Shown here piece by piece: positions 8,883-17,405 of a stretch of DNA of 64,000 nucleotides. This DNA is from SKNW01 sp050485865. Its GTDB lineage: Bacteria > Gemmatimonadota > Gemmatimonadetes > Longimicrobiales > Gaopeijiaceae. The notes under the pieces were generated by a model. It searched no databases and had not been told where the DNA came from. It worked only from the letters and a program-made list of their open reading frames with translations. Location: NCBI GenBank assembly GCA_050485865.1, contig JBJHCE010000002.1, forward strand, positions 36,743 through 100,742, read 5' to 3'. Both the position numbers and the translations under genes were made by a program. Each line of letters begins with the position of its first letter. The first letter of the stretch is position 1.

Positions 8883-11789
8883 TCAGCCCTCCGTGACCTC
8901 CGCCTCGGCGTAGGCCTCGATGGGCGGGCAGGCGCACACCAGGTTCCGGTCGCCGTACGCGTTGTCCACGCGACGCACCGTGGGCCAGTACTTTCCGGCC
9001 CGGGTCCAGGGCGAGGGGAAAACGGCCTCCTCCCGGGTGTATCCGTGATCCCACTCCGCCACCAGCGCCGAGTGGGCGGTGTGGGGTGCGTTCCGGAGCG
9101 GGTTGTCGTCCCGGTCCCATACCCCGGACTCCACCTTTCCGATCTCCTCGCGGATCGCGATCAGGGCATCGCAGAGCCGGTCGAGCTCGGCCAGGGACTC
9201 GGACTCGGTGGGCTCCACCATGATGGTGCCCGGAACGGGCCAGGACATGGTCGGGGCGTGGAACCCGTAGTCCATGAGCCGCTTCGCCACGTCCTCCTCG
9301 GTGATCCCGCTGGATTTCCGGAAGGGCCTGAGGTCCAGGATGAACTCGTGCGCCACCCGCCCGTTCTTCCCGCGGAAGAGGACGTCGAAGTGCCCTTCGA
9401 GGCGCTTCGCCATGTAGTTCGCGTTCAGGATCGCCACCTCGGTGGCCCGCCGCACCCCCTCGCGCCCCAGGAGCGCGATGTACGCCCACGAGATGAGGAG
9501 GATCGAGGCGCTTCCCCAGGGAGCGGCCGAGACCGGGCCGATGGCTCGCTCGCCCCCGGTCTCCACAACCGGGTGCCCCGGAAGGAAGGGGGCCAGGTGC
9601 GGGGCGGCACAGATCGGGCCCATCCCCGGGCCACCCCCGCCATGGGGGATCGCGAAGGTCTTGTGCAGGTTGATGTGGATGACGTCGGCGCCGTAGTCCC
9701 CCGGGCGGCAGAGCCCCACCTGGGCGTTCAGGTTCGCGCCGTCCAGGTAGACCTGGCCGCCCCGCTCGTGAACGATCCGGCACACTTCGCGGATATGCTC
9801 CTCGAAGACCCCGTGGGTCGACGGGTAGGTCACCATGAGCGCCGCGAGCTCCGGGGCGTGCTTCTCCGCCTTCGCCTCCAGGTCGGCGAGGTCGATGTTC
9901 CCGTCGTCGTCGCACCGCACGACCACCACCTTCATGCCCGCCATCACCGCCGACGCGGGGTTCGTGCCGTGGGCCGACGAGGGGATGAGGCAGACGTTCC
10001 GGTGCCCCTCGCCCCGGTCCTCGTGCCAGGCCCGGATCACGAGAAGCCCTGCGTACTCCCCCTGGGCCCCGGAATTGGGCTGGAGCGACACCGCCGGAAG
10101 CCCCGAGATCTCGCCGAGCCAGCGTTCGAGGTCCTCCACGATCCGCCGGTAGCCGGGAACCTGGTCTGCCGGCACGAAGGGGTGGATCCGGTTGAACTCG
10201 GGCCAGCTCACCGGGATCATCTGGGTGGTGGCGTTGAGCTTCATCGTGCACGAGCCCAGGGGGATCATCGCCGTGTTCAGAGAAAGGTCCTTCACCTCCA
10301 GGGCGTGCATGTACCGGAGCATCTCGGTCTCCGAGTGGTACCGGTGGAAGACCGGGTGCTCCAGGTAGGGCGAGGTGCGGAGGAGCTCCCCCGGAAGGGC
10401 CGGTGCGTCGCTCAGCTCCCGGTACAGGTGCTCCGGGTTCCAGTGCACCGACACGTCCTCGCCGCCGAACACACGGAAGAGGTGGGCGAGGTCGGCCGCG
10501 GTCACCGCCTCGTCCAGGGCGACTCCCACGCTCCCGTCACCGAAGTCCCGGAGGTTCACCCGGGCCTCGAGGGCCCGTGCCAGGAGGGGCGCGGTCCCGC
10601 CGGCGGGGCGGACCCGGATCGTGTCGAAGTAGTGGCGCGAGACCACTTCGTGTCCCTGCCTGCGGAGCCCCTCGGCCAGGACCCGGGCCAGGTCGTGGAC
10701 CCGGGCCGCGATCCGCCGGAGCCCCTCGGGCCCGTGGTAGACGGCGTACATCGACGCCATGATGGCCAGGAGCACCTGGGCGGTGCAGATGTTCGAGGTG
10801 GCCTTCTCCCGCCGGATGTGCTGCTCCCGGGTCTGAAGGGCCATGCGGAGGGCACGGTTCCCGTCGGCGTCCACGGACACCCCGATGATCCGCCCGGGCA
10901 TCCGGCGCTTGTAGGCGTCCCGGGCCGCCATGAAGGCGGCGTGGGGGCCCCCGAAGCCCAGCGGGACGCCGAAGCGCTGCGAGTTCCCGACCGCGATGTC
11001 CGCCCCGAGCTCCCCCGGGGGCACGAGGTGGGTGAGGGCCAGGAGGTCGCAGACCACCGCCACCCCCGCTCCCGCTTCCTTCGCGGCCTCGATGGCGGGG
11101 CGCAGGTCCGTCACCTGGCCATCGGTGGCGGGATAGGGGAGAAGCGCCCCGAAGAACCGGTCCGACCGGAGCGTCGAGGGCGTCGCATCCCCCACCTCCA
11201 CCTCGACGCCCAGCGGACGGGCGCGGGTCTTCACGACCTCGATCGTCTGCGGGTGGCACCCCGCGTCCACGAAGAACGCGTTGCGGTCTCCCCCCGCCTC
11301 GTCCAGGAGGAGGGACATGGCCTCGGCGGCGGCGGTCCCCTCGTCCAGGAGGGAGGCGTTCGCGATCTCGAGCCCCGTCAGGTCGATGACCACCGTCTGG
11401 TAGTTCAGCAGCGCCTCGAGGCGACCCTGCGAGATCTCCGCCTGGTACGGCGTGTACTGGGTGTACCAGCCGGGGTTCTCCAGGACGTTCCGGAGGATCA
11501 CGGCGGGGACCACCGTGTCGTGGTACCCCATCCCGATGTACGACCGGAACTTCCGGTTGGTCGAGCCGATCTCCCGGAGCCGCTCGAGAAGGACCGCCTC
11601 GGAGAGCCCCGGCTCCAGGTCCAGCTCCCTGTCGAGGCGGATCCCGGCGGGAACGGCCTCGCTCACGAGGGCGTCGAGGGAGTCGGCCCCGAGCGCCCCC
11701 AGCATGGCTTCGATCTCGTGGGCACGAGGTCCGATGTGCCGGTCCACGAAGCGGTCGGTGCGGCGAAGGGTGCGGGCGTCGGAGGTCAT
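8883..11789 (-). CDS. gcvP: Glycine dehydrogenase (aminomethyl-transferring), glycine cleavage P-protein
   Basis: A 968-residue, single-chain P-protein that decarboxylates glycine using pyridoxal phosphate and passes the aminomethyl group to lipoyl-GcvH. Both halves are present: N-terminal FVDRHIGPRAHEIEAML and SYIGMGYHDTVVP, and C-terminal GSCTMKLNATTQMIPVSWPEF and HINLHKTFAIPHGGGGPG, which holds the PLP lysine. Length fits the fused form of about 950 residues. The start ATG at 11789 (MTSDARTLRR) is preferred. ATG 11801, four codons earlier, is equally possible; neither has a good Shine-Dalgarno sequence. gcvH lies 130 bp upstream on the same strand. Confidence 0.96.
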   Translation of the reverse strand: MTSDARTLRRTDRFVDRHIGPRAHEIEAMLGALGADSLDALVSEAVPAGIRLDRELDLEPGLSEAVLLERLREIGSTNRKFRSYIGMGYHDTVVPAVILRNVLENPGWYTQYTPYQAEISQGRLEALLNYQTVVIDLTGLEIANASLLDEGTAAAEAMSLLLDEAGGDRNAFFVDAGCHPQTIEVVKTRARPLGVEVEVGDATPSTLRSDRFFGALLPYPATDGQVTDLRPAIEAAKEAGAGVAVVCDLLALTHLVPPGELGADIAVGNSQRFGVPLGFGGPHAAFMAARDAYKRRMPGRIIGVSVDADGNRALRMALQTREQHIRREKATSNICTAQVLLAIMASMYAVYHGPEGLRRIAARVHDLARVLAEGLRRQGHEVVSRHYFDTIRVRPAGGTAPLLARALEARVNLRDFGDGSVGVALDEAVTAADLAHLFRVFGGEDVSVHWNPEHLYRELSDAPALPGELLRTSPYLEHPVFHRYHSETEMLRYMHALEVKDLSLNTAMIPLGSCTMKLNATTQMIPVSWPEFNRIHPFVPADQVPGYRRIVEDLERWLGEISGLPAVSLQPNSGAQGEYAGLLVIRAWHEDRGEGHRNVCLIPSSAHGTNPASAVMAGMKVVVVRCDDDGNIDLADLEAKAEKHAPELAALMVTYPSTHGVFEEHIREVCRIVHERGGQVYLDGANLNAQVGLCRPGDYGADVIHINLHKTFAIPHGGGGPGMGPICAAPHLAPFLPGHPVVETGGERAIGPVSAAPWGSASILLISWAYIALLGREGVRRATEVAILNANYMAKRLEGHFDVLFRGKNGRVAHEFILDLRPFRKSSGITEEDVAKRLMDYGFHAPTMSWPVPGTIMVEPTESESLAELDRLCDALIAIREEIGKVESGVWDRDDNPLRNAPHTAHSALVAEWDHGYTREEAVFPSPWTRAGKYWPTVRRVDNAYGDRNLVCACPPIEAYAEAEVTEG

Positions 11790-11919
11790 GCGGCGTCTCA
11801 TGGAAGAGGAGGCCGCGGACGCCGCGGGGTGCGACGGCCGGGCCGTCTGTTCAGTGGGTCCTGGGTTGGATCTGCGGGGGTTCGCTCCCCGAGCGGGGTG
11901 GACCCCGGCGGCGGCGGGC

Positions 11920-12312
11920 TCAGTCCTCGCCGATGAGCTCCCGGTAGGCGTCGGCGCCCATGAGGGCATCGAGTTCGGCCGGGTCGTCGACCCGGATCCG
12001 GACCATCCACCCGGCGCCGTAGGGATCGGAGTTCACGAGCGACGGATCGTCCTCGAGGGCCGCGTTCACGGCCACGATCTCGCCGGTGACCGGGGCGTAG
12101 AGGTCACTCACCGCCTTCACTGCCTCGATGGTCCCGAAGGTGTCCATCCGGTTCACCTGGTCGCCCTCGGCGGGAAGCTCCATGAAGACGATGTCGCCGA
12201 GCTCGCCCTGGGCGTAGTCCGTGACCCCCACCTGGTAGACCGCTTCGTCGTCGGTGGCCTTCAGGTACTCGTGCTCCTCGGTGTAGAGGAGATCGTCGGG
12301 AATGTGGGCCAT
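11920..12312 (-). CDS. gcvH: Glycine cleavage system H protein
   Basis: A 130-residue lipoyl carrier protein that shuttles the aminomethyl intermediate between the P, T and L proteins. The lipoylation motif is GTIEAVKAVSDLYAPVTGEI, with the acceptor lysine at residue 66. The start ATG at 12312 has GGAGG five nt upstream, which rules out the longer open frame. A promoter-like sequence lies at 12370-12398. It precedes gcvP; gcvT is not in this window. The lipoate ligase-like gene in the same run probably modifies it (inference). Confidence 0.96.
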   Translation of the reverse strand: MAHIPDDLLYTEEHEYLKATDDEAVYQVGVTDYAQGELGDIVFMELPAEGDQVNRMDTFGTIEAVKAVSDLYAPVTGEIVAVNAALEDDPSLVNSDPYGAGWMVRIRVDDPAELDALMGADAYRELIGED

Positions 12313-12369
12313 GGGTCCTCCGGGAAGCCGGGTCGGGGGAGTGCATCGGGGCTCGTTGCGCGCGCGAGG

Positions 12370-12398
12370 AATAGAGTTTTTCGGACGGGTCGGGTCAA
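12370..12398 (-). promoter_or_regulatory. Sigma-70-type promoter for gcvH-gcvP
   Basis: The minus strand reads TTGACC (12398-12393), a 17-nt spacer containing an A tract, then TCTATT (12375-12370), which matches 4 of 6 positions of TATAAT. Predicted transcription start is near 12363, about 50 nt before the gcvH start codon. No glycine riboswitch-like sequence was recognised in this short leader. Confidence 0.55.
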
Positions 12399-12541
12399 GG
12401 CATGCGGGGCACGGGCCCACGGCGCACGGGTGGATTTCCGCGGCCGATGAGGAGAGATTTCGGTGCTAGGGGATGCGGAAGGGGGGGTCGTTCCCGCCAC
12501 TCCGCCGATCCCAGGGATCTTCCTGCTCGAACGAGGTTTCC

Positions 12542-13711
12542 ATGTCCACCCTGCTTTCCGGCGACGCCCGCCCCGCGCTCACGACCCTCTCCGAAGAGGA
12601 GTCGATGTTCCAGGAGGCGGTCCGGGATTTCGCCCAGGCCGAGGTCGCCCCCCGCGTGCACGACATGGACGCGGAGCAGAAGATGGACCCTGCCCTGGTG
12701 GAGCAGCTCTTCGAGCTGGGGCTCATGGGAATCGAGATCCCGGAGGCGCACGGCGGCGCCGGATCCACCTTCTTCACCTCGGTCCTCGTCGTCGAGGAGC
12801 TCTCCCGCGTGGACCCGGCGGTGGGGGTGCTCGTGGACGTCCAGAACACGCTGGTGATCAACGCGCTCAACCGCTGGGCCTCGGAGGCCCAGAAGGCGGA
12901 GTGGTACCCGAAGCTGGCAGCGGGGACGGTGGGCGCGTACGCCCTCTCCGAAGCCGGATCGGGCTCCGACGCCTTCGCCCTGTCCTGCCGTGCCGACAAG
13001 GACGGCGACGACTACGTCCTGAACGGGCACAAGCTCTGGATCACGAACGGGAACGAGGCGGGGCTCTTCCTGGTCTTCGCCACGGTGGACCCGGCGGCAG
13101 GGTACCGGGGGATCACCGCCTTCCTCGTGCCCGGGGACACCCCCGGGTTCAGCGTCGGAAAGAAGGAGGACAAGCTCGGGATCCGGGCTTCCTCCACCAC
13201 CGAGATCCTCTTCGAGAACTGCCGGGTACCCGCCTCCGCCGTGATGGGTGAGGTCGGAAAGGGGTACAAGATCGCCATCGAGACGCTGAACGAGGGGCGG
13301 ATCGGGATCGGGGCCCAGATGGTCGGTCTCGCCCAGGGCGCCCTGGACCACACCCTCCGGTACGTCAAGGAGCGGGAGCAGTTCGGCCGCCCCATCGGCG
13401 ACTTCCAGGGGGTCCAGTTCCAGCTCGCCGAGATGGCCACGAAGATCGAGGCCGCCCGGCTCCTGGTCTACAACGCGGCACGGCTCAAGGACGCGGGGCA
13501 GGACTTCGTGCTCGAGGCGGCCCAGGCCAAGCTCTACTCGTCCCGGATCGCACAGGAGGTGGCTTCCACGGCCATCGACCTCTACGGCGGCTACGGCTTC
13601 ACCCGGGAGTACCCCGTGGAGAAGCTCTACCGGGATGCGAAGATCGGGACGATCTACGAAGGGACGACGAACATGCAGCTCCAGACCATCGCGAAGCTCC
13701 TTCTCCGCTGA
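12542..13711 (+). CDS. Acyl-CoA dehydrogenase (short-chain type)
   Basis: A 389-residue FAD enzyme that introduces the alpha-beta double bond into acyl-CoA. Family signatures are AYALSEAGSGSDAFALSC, WITNGNEAGLFLVFA, REQFGRPIGDFQGVQFQLAEMATKIEAARLLVY and DLYGGYGFTREYPVEKLYRDAKIGTIYEGTTNMQLQTIA in two parts; the Glu of YEGT is the position of the catalytic base in short- and medium-chain enzymes. Start ATG 12542 gives the normal N-terminus (MSTLLSGDARP). The 3' end of an ETF-quinone oxidoreductase gene elsewhere in the window would accept electrons from this type of enzyme. The exact substrate cannot be told. Confidence 0.94.
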   Translation: MSTLLSGDARPALTTLSEEESMFQEAVRDFAQAEVAPRVHDMDAEQKMDPALVEQLFELGLMGIEIPEAHGGAGSTFFTSVLVVEELSRVDPAVGVLVDVQNTLVINALNRWASEAQKAEWYPKLAAGTVGAYALSEAGSGSDAFALSCRADKDGDDYVLNGHKLWITNGNEAGLFLVFATVDPAAGYRGITAFLVPGDTPGFSVGKKEDKLGIRASSTTEILFENCRVPASAVMGEVGKGYKIAIETLNEGRIGIGAQMVGLAQGALDHTLRYVKEREQFGRPIGDFQGVQFQLAEMATKIEAARLLVYNAARLKDAGQDFVLEAAQAKLYSSRIAQEVASTAIDLYGGYGFTREYPVEKLYRDAKIGTIYEGTTNMQLQTIAKLLLR

Positions 13712-13729
13712 CCCTGCCGGGTTCGAGGA

Positions 13730-13750
13730 GGCGGGCCGCACGCGCCCGCC
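13730..13750 (+). terminator. GC-rich hairpin after the acyl-CoA dehydrogenase gene
   Basis: GGCGGGC (13730-13736) and GCCCGCC (13744-13750) form a perfect 7-bp stem with a 7-nt loop in the 71-bp gap before tatA. There is no T tract, so it may only attenuate or stabilise the transcript. Confidence 0.3.
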
Positions 13751-13782
13751 CCCGGAGCCCGCTCCTTCCCCCGGAGTCCTCC

Positions 13783-13977
13783 ATGTTCGGTGGCATCGGC
13801 GTTCCCGAACTCCTCCTGATCGTGGCCCTCGTCGTACTCCTCTTCGGGGCCAGGCGGATCCCCATGATCGCCCGGGGTCTCGGTGAGGGGATCCGGAACT
13901 TCAAGGGAGGGCTGAAGGAGACGGACCGGCTGGACGACGGGGAGCGCCGCCGGAATGACGAAGACCGCAGGGACTGA
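13783..13977 (+). CDS. tatA: Twin-arginine translocase subunit TatA/TatE family
   Basis: A 64-residue protein with the classic TatA layout: short N-terminus, one membrane helix (residues ~6-22, PELLLIVALVVLLFGARRIP), a hinge with the conserved FGARR-P pattern, an amphipathic helix (IARGLGEGIRNFKGGL) and a charged tail. TatA forms the pore for folded, twin-arginine-signalled proteins; the ActB protein encoded in this window carries an RRDFLK signal of this kind. It lies 9 bp upstream of the trmJ-like gene, so co-transcription is likely. Confidence 0.93.
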   Translation: MFGGIGVPELLLIVALVVLLFGARRIPMIARGLGEGIRNFKGGLKETDRLDDGERRRNDEDRRD

Positions 13978-13986
13978 GCGGGTCGG

Positions 13987-14841
13987 ATGACGGATCGCCA
14001 TGACACCCCCCTCCCGGGCGCAGCTCGGTCGGGAGTGGAGGGCCCGGGCGACGAGAACCGGTCGGCGGAGCTCCTCTCCCGGGTGCACATCGTCCTGGAC
14101 GAACCCCAGGACCTCGTGAACATCGCCGGTGTCATCCGGGTGATGAAGAACACCGGGATCTCGAGGCTCCGCGTGGTCCGCCCCGCCGAGTGGGATGCCT
14201 GGCGGATCACCGGAATCGCGCACCGGACCGACGACCTGGTCGAGGCAACGGAGCACTTCGACTCGCTGGAGGAGGCCGTCCGGGACTGTGTCCTCGTGGT
14301 GGGGACCTCCGCTCGCGCCCGGACCGCGCACAGGAACTACGGATACGCCCGGTCGTGGGCCGGGCGACTCGTGGAGCGGGCCGCCGAAGGGAAGGTGGCC
14401 CTCGTCTTCGGCCGCGAGGACCGGGGGCTTTCGAACGAGGCCCTCGACCGGTGCGACGGGGTGGCCATCATTCCCACCTCGGCCGAGTACTCGTCGCTGA
14501 ACATGGCCCAGGCGGCCCTCGTCCTGGCGTACGAGATCTTCCTCGCTGCCCAGGGCGAACTCCCGGACCTTCCCCGGGGAAAGCGGCAGCTCGGCCCCGC
14601 CACCCGCGAGCGGATGGAGACCATGTTCGGCGCCCTCGAGGGGGCCCTCGACCGGGTTGGCTTCTTCAAGGCCCGGAAGGCCGAATCGGTGATGCGGACC
14701 TTCCGGACCCTCTTTTCACGGGCCGACCTGGACCAGCACGAGGCGGGGCTCGTGCAATCACTTGGATTCGAGGTCTCGAAGCACGTGGACCGCCTCGAGC
14801 GGGCCGTTGCCGACGACGCCGGGGACGAGGATCCCTCGTAG
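13987..14841 (+). CDS. TrmH/SpoU family RNA 2'-O-methyltransferase, TrmJ-like
   Basis: A 284-residue SPOUT methyltransferase. The conserved motifs are VLDEPQDLVNIAGVIRVMKNTG (motif 1), KVALVFGREDRGLSNEALDRCD (motif 2, SAM-binding knot) and IPTSAEYSSLNMAQAALVLAYE (motif 3). The motif spelling is closest to TrmJ, which methylates position 32 of tRNA, and the C-terminal helical extension also fits. An extra N-terminal stretch of ~30 polar residues has no clear counterpart. Which RNA it modifies is inferred, not shown. Confidence 0.85.
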   Translation: MTDRHDTPLPGAARSGVEGPGDENRSAELLSRVHIVLDEPQDLVNIAGVIRVMKNTGISRLRVVRPAEWDAWRITGIAHRTDDLVEATEHFDSLEEAVRDCVLVVGTSARARTAHRNYGYARSWAGRLVERAAEGKVALVFGREDRGLSNEALDRCDGVAIIPTSAEYSSLNMAQAALVLAYEIFLAAQGELPDLPRGKRQLGPATRERMETMFGALEGALDRVGFFKARKAESVMRTFRTLFSRADLDQHEAGLVQSLGFEVSKHVDRLERAVADDAGDEDPS

Positions 14842-14981
14842 CACCGGACGCTCCGCATCCGGAACGGGTGGAACCATCCTTTCCAGCTAGCGGAGCGGAG
14901 AAGGGCGTCGGTATCTTGTAAGATTCGTGCGCGTCCCCGTGCGTACGACCTGCGCCCCTGATCCAGGCGGAGGCGCCGCCC

Positions 14982-16520
14982 GTGCAAGGTACCGGCATCG
15001 CCTCCCTCCGTCTCCCCGATTCCATGGTCTTCGACGTCTCGACGGCACCGTCCTCCATCCAGGAACGCTACCGGGTGCTCCTTGGCATCGGGAGCGCGCT
15101 GGCGGGCGTGGTGAGCGAGGAGGAGATCTACACCGCGGTGCACCAGGAGACCACCCGGGTGCTCGAGGCCGACGGGTTCTACGTCGTGCTCTATGACGGG
15201 GAGCTGGACGAGGCCGAAGTCGTGTACTGGGCGGACCGGGGGCCCGGGCGTCGAAGCCGCATCCCGTTTCGCGGTTCGGAAAGCGAGGTCCTGAGGACCG
15301 GTCGCCCGGTGCTCATCACCGACCGCCTTGCCTCCCGCTCGGTCATGACCCTCGGGGAGGACGACTCGACGCCTACCCGCTCGGCCATCGCCGCGCCCCT
15401 CCGCGAGGGGAGCGAGGTGGTAGGGGCGATCAGCGTCCAGAGCTACGAGCCCAGAACCTACGGCGACGACGAACTCGAACTCCTCCAGGGGATCGCCGAC
15501 GTGGCCTCGGTGGCCATCGTGAACGCACGCCATGTCACGGAGCTCGAGTCCCGGCGCCGGGAGGCCGAGCGCATGCTCGAGATCGCCCGGGCCCTCGTGG
15601 CCTCCCTCGACGACCGGGAGGTCCTGCGCAGGATCGTGGATGCCGCCATGGAGCTGCTCGAGTCCGACAGCGCCACCGTCTGGCTCCTGGAGGAGGGCGG
15701 CGCCCGGGTGGGTGCGGCGGGTGGGACGTCGGCCCCACCGGTGGGGGCCCTCTTCCCCCTGGAGGGTGAGGTGGCGCAGCTCCTGGTCGAGGAGCGGGAG
15801 TCGGTCATCGTCGAGGACATCCCCTCCTCCCGGCTGATCCCGGCGGCGATCCGTCGGAGGCTTCGTTCCCGGAGCGGGGTGATCGTCCCCATGGTGGCCG
15901 GGGAACGGCCCATCGGAGCCCTCTCGGTCGGGTCCCTGGAGACGCGGAGCTTCACGCCCGCCGAGGCCCGGGTGCTCCAGCGGCTGGCCGGGCACGCGGC
16001 CCTCGCCCTCGAGAACGCCCGACTGCATGCGAGGCTCCGGGCGCTTTCCCTCACCGATCCCCTCACGAACCTCCCGAACCGCCGGCACCTGGAGCTCCAC
16101 CTGGGGCAGGAGTTCGCCGCCGCACGGCGGGGTCGCTCCCTGGCCGTGGTGCTCTTCGACCTCAACCGGTTCAAGGAGTACAACGACACCCTGGGGCACC
16201 TGGCGGGTGACGATGCCCTCCGCGCCACCGGCGAGATCCTCATGGCCGAAACCCGCGCCATGAACCTCGTGGCCCGCTACGGGGGCGACGAGTTCGTGGC
16301 GGTCCTTTCCGACACCGACCGCGAGGGTGCGGACCGGCATGCCGAGCGCGTGTCCCAGCGCATGGCCCGCCACCCGGTGCTGGGGCCGCTGGGGCTCTCC
16401 CTCAGCGCCGGAGTGGCCATCTTCGAAGACGGCATGGAGGAGTCCGACGACCTTCTCCGGGCCGCCGACGAGGACCTCTACCGGAACAAGGGCCGGCGTT
16501 CGGGAGCCGTTCCGCAGTGA
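14982..16520 (+). CDS. Diguanylate cyclase with two GAF-type sensor domains
   Basis: A 512-residue cytoplasmic protein. Residues ~30-180 and ~195-345 look like two GAF domains (AIAAPLREGSEVVGAISVQSY and SGVIVPMVAGERPIGALSVGSL are typical GAF ends), followed by a GGDEF domain with DPLTNLPNRRHLE and an intact YGGDEF motif near residue 434, so it should make cyclic di-GMP. The product-inhibition site five residues upstream reads RAMN rather than RxxD, so feedback control may be lost. The start is GTG 14982, with GGAGG 8 nt before it. The stop overlaps the next gene as GTGA. The signal sensed is unknown. Confidence 0.9.
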   Translation: MQGTGIASLRLPDSMVFDVSTAPSSIQERYRVLLGIGSALAGVVSEEEIYTAVHQETTRVLEADGFYVVLYDGELDEAEVVYWADRGPGRRSRIPFRGSESEVLRTGRPVLITDRLASRSVMTLGEDDSTPTRSAIAAPLREGSEVVGAISVQSYEPRTYGDDELELLQGIADVASVAIVNARHVTELESRRREAERMLEIARALVASLDDREVLRRIVDAAMELLESDSATVWLLEEGGARVGAAGGTSAPPVGALFPLEGEVAQLLVEERESVIVEDIPSSRLIPAAIRRRLRSRSGVIVPMVAGERPIGALSVGSLETRSFTPAEARVLQRLAGHAALALENARLHARLRALSLTDPLTNLPNRRHLELHLGQEFAAARRGRSLAVVLFDLNRFKEYNDTLGHLAGDDALRATGEILMAETRAMNLVARYGGDEFVAVLSDTDREGADRHAERVSQRMARHPVLGPLGLSLSAGVAIFEDGMEESDDLLRAADEDLYRNKGRRSGAVPQ

Positions 16521-17320
16521 CCGAGCGGAGCTTCCTTTCGCGCCTCCTCGACGAGGCGGAGTCTGCCGCGCGTGCGGCGGGGGACCTCACGCTCCGCCAC
16601 TTCGGCACCCGGGTCGTCGACGAGGCAAAGGGAGACGGGTCACCCGTCACCCTGGCGGACCGGGAGGCCGAGCTCCTCTTGCGGGAGCGGATCCTCGCCG
16701 CCTTTCCCACCCACGGGATCCTGGGGGAGGAGTTTGGCTCCGTCCGTGGGAGAGACCCGGTCCGCTGGATCATCGACCCCATCGACGGAACCCGGTCCTT
16801 CATGCGGGGCGTGCCCCTTTACGGGGTGCTGATCGGGATCGAGGTGGAGGGGGAGCCCGCGGTGGGGGTCGCGCACTTCCCCGCACTGACGGAGACCGTT
16901 TCCGCAGCGCGGGGGCTCGGGTGCCGCTGGTCGCCTCCCCGTTCGGCAGGGTGCCGAGGACGCGTGAACGAGGTGGACGATCTCGCCCGGGCCCTCGTCC
17001 TCACCTCCGACGCCGCGATGTCCGGCGAAAGTCCTGCCTGTCCGGGGTGGGCCGATCTCGTGGCGGCATCGGACTATTCCCGGACCTGGGGAGACGCCTA
17101 CGGGCACGCCCTCGTGGCCACCGGGCGCGCCGAGGTGATGGTGGACTCGGTCCTCTCGCCCTGGGACGCGGCACCCCTCCTCCCGATCCTCGAGGAGGCA
17201 GGCGGGCGATTCACGGACCTCCTGGGGAAGCCGGGGATCCACGGTGGCTCAGGCGTCTCCACGAACGGCCGGCTCCACGACCGGGTCCTGGCCCTCCTCT
17301 CGGGGCCCCCGCACGACTGA
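16517..17320 (+). CDS. Inositol monophosphatase family phosphatase, HisN-like
   Basis: A 267-residue magnesium-dependent phosphatase. Metal and substrate motifs are DGSPVTLADREAE, LGEEFG, WIIDPIDGTRSFMRGVP (DPIDGT) and SPWDAAPLLPILEEAGG (WDxAP). The RSFMRGVPLYG spelling resembles the histidinol-phosphatase (HisN) branch, so a role in histidine synthesis is possible, but inositol or other sugar phosphates cannot be excluded. It starts with GTG overlapping the stop of the diguanylate cyclase gene by 4 bp, an unexpected coupling. A strong terminator follows. Confidence 0.88.
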   Translation: MTERSFLSRLLDEAESAARAAGDLTLRHFGTRVVDEAKGDGSPVTLADREAELLLRERILAAFPTHGILGEEFGSVRGRDPVRWIIDPIDGTRSFMRGVPLYGVLIGIEVEGEPAVGVAHFPALTETVSAARGLGCRWSPPRSAGCRGRVNEVDDLARALVLTSDAAMSGESPACPGWADLVAASDYSRTWGDAYGHALVATGRAEVMVDSVLSPWDAAPLLPILEEAGGRFTDLLGKPGIHGGSGVSTNGRLHDRVLALLSGPPHD

Positions 17321-17346
17321 CGCCGGACCCTCGGCAGGGCAGGACG

Positions 17347-17382
17347 AAACGGGCCCCGGGGCGCTTGCCCCGGGGCCCGTTT
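17347..17382. terminator. Bidirectional rho-independent terminator
   Basis: A perfect 16-bp inverted repeat (17347-17362 and 17367-17382) with the 4-nt loop GCTT. The ends are AAA on one side and TTT on the other, so it can act in both directions. It lies between the converging phosphatase gene (plus) and the actF end (minus). Confidence 0.85.
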
Positions 17383-17405
17383 CCCGATCCGGCTCGACCG
17401 CTGGG

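Noticed and set aside
7971..11936. A 1321-codon open frame on the plus strand opposite gcvP, and similar long frames opposite other genes (for example 2755-5523 and 39457-41950).
   Set aside because: These are shadows caused by high GC at third codon positions. The sequences are low in complexity, match no family and lie opposite well-supported genes.
12313..12420. A possible glycine riboswitch upstream of gcvH.
   Set aside because: The predicted leader is only about 50 nt and lacks the conserved glycine aptamer cores.
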